Positions 14,524 to 16,628 of a DNA stretch of 16,628 nt are shown piece after piece. The DNA comes from Deltaproteobacteria bacterium (GTDB taxonomy: Bacteria > Desulfobacterota > DSM-4660 > Desulfatiglandales > B25-G16), in contig CP070752.1 of the NCBI GenBank assembly GCA_020348625.1, positions 516,663 to 533,290 of the forward strand, written 5' to 3'. Under the pieces are notes generated by a model. It had not been told where the DNA came from. It searched no databases and was given only the letters and a program-made list of their open reading frames with translations. How positions within the stretch are numbered: position 1 is the stretch's first letter; the number at the start of each line of letters is the position of its first letter. A program made the position numbers and the translations under genes.

Positions 14524-14572
14524 TTTCTGGTAGTATAAGAAGTTCAACCATTCAATCAGAGGAGGATGTTAT

Positions 14573-15595
14573 ATGAAGCAGCCGTATTCACTAAGAATTG
14601 ATGCCTATTCCCATATCTCACCGCCAAAGTATACCGAAGCTATCCGCAAAGCCTATCCAGAATTTTACAACCAGATATTGGGCAATGTACCACCGCTTTT
14701 TGACATGGACGAGAGATTCCGGATAATGGATAAATATGGGCAAATAATTCAGGTGCTGACCGTTGGTCCGGTCCCACCTCTGGAGGGCTTCGCAGACGCT
14801 AAGAAATCGGTAGAATTGGCTAAGCTGGCTAACGATGAGATGGCCGAACTAGTACTGAAATACAGGGATAGGTTCCTGGCCGCTATCGCCTTACTTCCCA
14901 TGAATAACATCGAAGCGGCTCTAAAGGAGACAGACCGGACTGTTGATGAGCTGGGATTCAGAGGTATCTATTTGCATACCAACATCAACGGGAAGCCTCT
15001 GGACGCACCGGAATTCTTGCCACTTTTCCAGAAGATGGCTGAATATGATTTGCCGATTTATACCCATCCCTGGAGGGGCAATGACTTTGCCGACTATACA
15101 ACTGAAAGCGAATCGAAGTACGCGATAGCCAGTACTTTTGGCTGGCCGTACGATACTACAGTGATGATGACACGCTTGGTGTTCAGTGGAATTTTTGAAA
15201 AATACCCGAACTTGAAGGTAATCACCCATCACTGTGGTGGAATGGTGCCCTTTTATGAGCAAAGGATAGTGCAACATTACAGCCAGATGAGTGTACGCTA
15301 TCACGACTATGGTGCATACATGCGTGGCCTCACCAAGTCGCCAATCGCGTATTACAAGATGTTCTACAACGATACTGCCATTCACGGGAATACCCCTGCC
15401 TTGATGTTAGCGTATCACTTCTGCGGTGCCGACCATATAGTTTTTGGAGCGGATATGCCTCTCGGCGACCATTATTTTGGCTTTAGGAGTTACCGGCAGA
15501 CAATAAACGCCATCGAAGCAATGGAAATAACAGACGATGAAAAAAACATGATATTTGTGGAAAATGTTTTGAATCTCTTAAAATTAACCGTTTGA
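14573..15595 (+). CDS. Amidohydrolase family 2 (ACMSD/gamma-resorcylate decarboxylase-like) protein
   Basis: TIM-barrel metal-dependent enzyme of 340 residues, the size of ACMSD-type decarboxylases that remove CO2 from aromatic or dienoic acids without cofactors. Metal-site positions: strand 1 reads RIDAYSHI (Y12, H14) where the family has HxH, then H165 in IYTHPWRG, H219/H220 in VITHHCGG, and D294 in FGADMP. The first His of HxH is replaced by Tyr, so metal binding may rely on the other ligands, as in some subfamilies. AGAGGAGG lies a few bases before the ATG at 14573. It is the last gene of the creatininase-cupin group. A decarboxylase or hydrolase acting on a ring-cleavage or aromatic acid fits the locus, but the substrate is not known. 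Confidence 0.87.
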   Translation: MKQPYSLRIDAYSHISPPKYTEAIRKAYPEFYNQILGNVPPLFDMDERFRIMDKYGQIIQVLTVGPVPPLEGFADAKKSVELAKLANDEMAELVLKYRDRFLAAIALLPMNNIEAALKETDRTVDELGFRGIYLHTNINGKPLDAPEFLPLFQKMAEYDLPIYTHPWRGNDFADYTTESESKYAIASTFGWPYDTTVMMTRLVFSGIFEKYPNLKVITHHCGGMVPFYEQRIVQHYSQMSVRYHDYGAYMRGLTKSPIAYYKMFYNDTAIHGNTPALMLAYHFCGADHIVFGADMPLGDHYFGFRSYRQTINAIEAMEITDDEKNMIFVENVLNLLKLTV

Positions 15596-15690
15596 GATAA
15601 GTAGTACATCTTCGCCCATGGCAGGAATTGAGGAATTGCGAAGAATTGATCATCCATCATTTGCTGACGAGAAACGGCTGTTTCGCCAAC

Positions 15691-15713
15691 TCCCAATACC
15701 TCTGTTATTGGGA
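15691..15713 (+). terminator. Stem-loop downstream of the amidohydrolase gene
   Basis: TCCCAATA (15691-15698) and TATTGGGA (15706-15713) form a perfect 8-bp stem with a 7-base loop, about 95 bases after the amidohydrolase stop. AATTTGG follows instead of a T run, so it may be a weak terminator or an RNA-stability structure. Confidence 0.35.
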
Positions 15714-15726
15714 AATTTGGTCGGAG

Positions 15727-15858
15727 CTTACCCGCCTAGGCAGAAAGCCACGGCCTTGCCCGCCAGAATTATGGCGTGCTTGCCAGTGGATGAATGCGAG
15801 GCAGGGTAATCTACCGTAGGCCTATGGTGATGAAAGCGGATGTGCTTCGGCGGGTAAG
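15727..15858. repeat. Long-spaced inverted repeat in the gene-poor region
   Basis: CTTACCCGCC (15727-15736) recurs in perfect inverse as GGCGGGTAAG (15849-15858), 112 bases apart. Between them are smaller complementary pairs such as CGCC/GGCG. The open frames across here are short, lack ribosome sites and resemble no family, so I see no gene in 15596-15942. Confidence 0.4.
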
Positions 15859-15942
15859 TTCCATCGAGCTCAATTTGAGCGCGTGTGACATTTGATTTTC
15901 TTTTTCTTGTTCCAACGTGCGCTGCATAGAGCAAGAAACGTC

Positions 15943-16134
15943 TCAATAATCGACGACCTGCCCGTTCTTCAATTTCCGCACACTTTGCACAGAGTCCTCC
16001 TTTATGCAACATGAATCTTCTGGATCAATCTGGCCCAACTCTTTCTGTACGCTTTGGAGGAACATGCCGGTTCCAAGATGTAGGGTGCCTATTAATCCCG
16101 GTTTTGTTTTTTCCGTTTGCCCGGGGAGACATTG
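15943..16134 (-). pseudogene. Decayed 3' tail of an unidentified gene (copy B)
   Basis: A minus-strand open stretch of 63 codons before a TGA at 15943-15945 includes GTLHLGTGMFLQSVQKELG, then IKEDSVQSVRKLKNGQVVDY. It is bounded upstream by an in-frame TAG at 16135-16137. An internal ATG exists at 16063-16065 but no good ribosome site is seen. Its end matches copy A near 875-946 in protein (SVRKL-x-NGQ-I/V-V) and in DNA. The family is not recognised. The two tails lie at either side of the catabolic genes, both on the minus strand. Confidence 0.35.
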
Positions 16135-16180
16135 CTATGTTAGATAAGCTTGCTATTTATTAATTAAAACTGTCACAAAC

Positions 16181-16210
16181 TTGATAGGCAGTGTGTGCTT
16201 GCGATACACT
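16181..16210 (+). promoter_or_regulatory. Possible promoter and operator before the molybdopterin oxidoreductase gene
   Basis: TTGATA (16181-16186) and TACACT (16205-16210) are 18 bases apart in an A+T-rich stretch 56 bases before the ATG. AGTGT (16190-16194) and ACACT (16206-16210) form an interrupted inverted repeat over the spacer and -10, a possible repressor site. Confidence 0.35.
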
Positions 16211-16265
16211 CGTTAGGATGATACCGGAGTGAAGAACGAAAAAGAAAACCGGGGATGAGATACGT

Positions 16266-16628
16266 ATGAGCAATTCCGGCGAAGAAAAGATCGTCCGTAC
16301 TATCTGTAACAGCCATTGCGGCGGCACGTGTGAAATGAAAGTGCACGTGAGCGATGGCAGGATCATTCGAATTGAGACCGGGGATGAAGGAGAAACGGCA
16401 CACCGGATGTGTGCGAGGGGGCGTGCCTATCGTCAACGGGTTTACGCTCCTGAGCGCCTGCTCTATCCTCTTAAAAGGACAGGACCCAGGGGCGCCGGTG
16501 AATTTACCAGAATATCCTGGGACGAGGCCCTGGAAACCGTGGCCCATGAGCTGAAGCGGGTGAAGGATACCTATGGCAATGCCTCCATTCTTCACTTCTG
16601 CTCCATGGCCGATGCCTTTTCCCTGCAC
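16266..16628 (+). CDS. Molybdopterin oxidoreductase (DMSO reductase family), N-terminal part; runs off the window
   Basis: The first 121 codons of a large molybdenum/tungsten bis-MGD enzyme. An N-terminal [4Fe-4S] motif is complete: C14-x3-C18-x3-C22 and C49 27 residues later (RTICNSHCGGTCEMKV and HRMCARGRA). The family element YAPERLLYPLKR and then GEFTRISWDEALE follows, typical of the DMSO reductase/formate dehydrogenase/PadB superfamily. There is no twin-Arg signal before the cluster, so it is probably cytoplasmic. The ATG at 16266 is the only start after an in-frame TGA at 16230-16232. Next to phenylglyoxylate dehydrogenase-like and aryl-CoA genes, a phenylacetyl-CoA oxidoreductase or similar hydroxylase is attractive, but a general reductase is equally possible from this fragment. 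Confidence 0.9.
   Translation, partial: MSNSGEEKIVRTICNSHCGGTCEMKVHVSDGRIIRIETGDEGETAHRMCARGRAYRQRVYAPERLLYPLKRTGPRGAGEFTRISWDEALETVAHELKRVKDTYGNASILHFCSMADAFSLH

Noticed and set aside
15618..16012. ORFs of 63-94 codons on both strands after the amidohydrolase gene
   Set aside because: They lack ribosome sites and family resemblance, overlap each other and cross structured repeats.
1..16628. CRISPR arrays, insertion sequences, tRNA or rRNA genes
   Set aside because: No regularly spaced repeats, transposase motifs, or tRNA/rRNA signatures other than the tmRNA were seen.

Overview
The window reads as a catabolic and accessory stretch from a strictly anaerobic bacterium that handles aromatic or related acyl-CoA compounds. 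It has ATP-dependent ring-reductase-type Fe-S proteins, a ferredoxin-linked 2-oxoacid oxidoreductase and a molybdopterin oxidoreductase, and no oxygenases. A Desulfobacterota-like or syntrophic relative is my best guess. It rests on gene content and strong AGGAGG-type ribosome binding sites, not on a marker-gene comparison. No transposase, integrase, CRISPR array, rRNA or tRNA is visible.

Layout: 1-270 is the 3' part of ssrA (tmRNA). Positions 266-409 hold nested palindromes and 485-781 a small GIY-YIG nuclease-family gene. Positions 782-1539 are decayed: a short minus-strand gene tail and the C-terminal FCD half of a GntR-type regulator. Positions 1540-6208 are a tight five-gene operon (gamma, delta, alpha, flavoprotein, beta) for a 2-oxoacid:acceptor oxidoreductase; order and sizes match phenylglyoxylate dehydrogenase PadEFGHI as I recall it. 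A terminator-like hairpin lies at 6341-6373. A sigma70-like promoter with an overlapping palindrome (6624-6666) precedes a 36-codon small ORF and a second operon (6817-11546). That operon encodes two 2-hydroxyacyl-CoA dehydratase/benzoyl-CoA reductase-type subunits, two paralogous ASKHA ATPase subunits and a TetR regulator. Converging on it is a PaaK-like aryl-CoA ligase (11569-12909, minus). Rightward again come a creatininase-family protein, a small cupin, a tiny Cys-rich ORF and an ACMSD-type amidohydrolase. A 670-base gene-poor stretch with structured DNA and a second minus-strand gene tail follows. The window ends inside a molybdopterin oxidoreductase gene.

How the genes could work together (inference): the ligase makes an aryl-CoA or arylacetyl-CoA. 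The oxidoreductase converts a 2-oxoacid such as phenylglyoxylate to an acyl-CoA such as benzoyl-CoA and yields reduced ferredoxin or NADH. The ATP-driven two-component reductase then reduces the ring (or dehydrates a 2-hydroxyacyl-CoA). The molybdoenzyme could be an upstream hydroxylase or dehydrogenase, such as a PadB-type phenylacetyl-CoA oxidase. The creatininase, cupin and amidohydrolase suggest an extra amide-hydrolysis or decarboxylation step whose substrate cannot be read from sequence.
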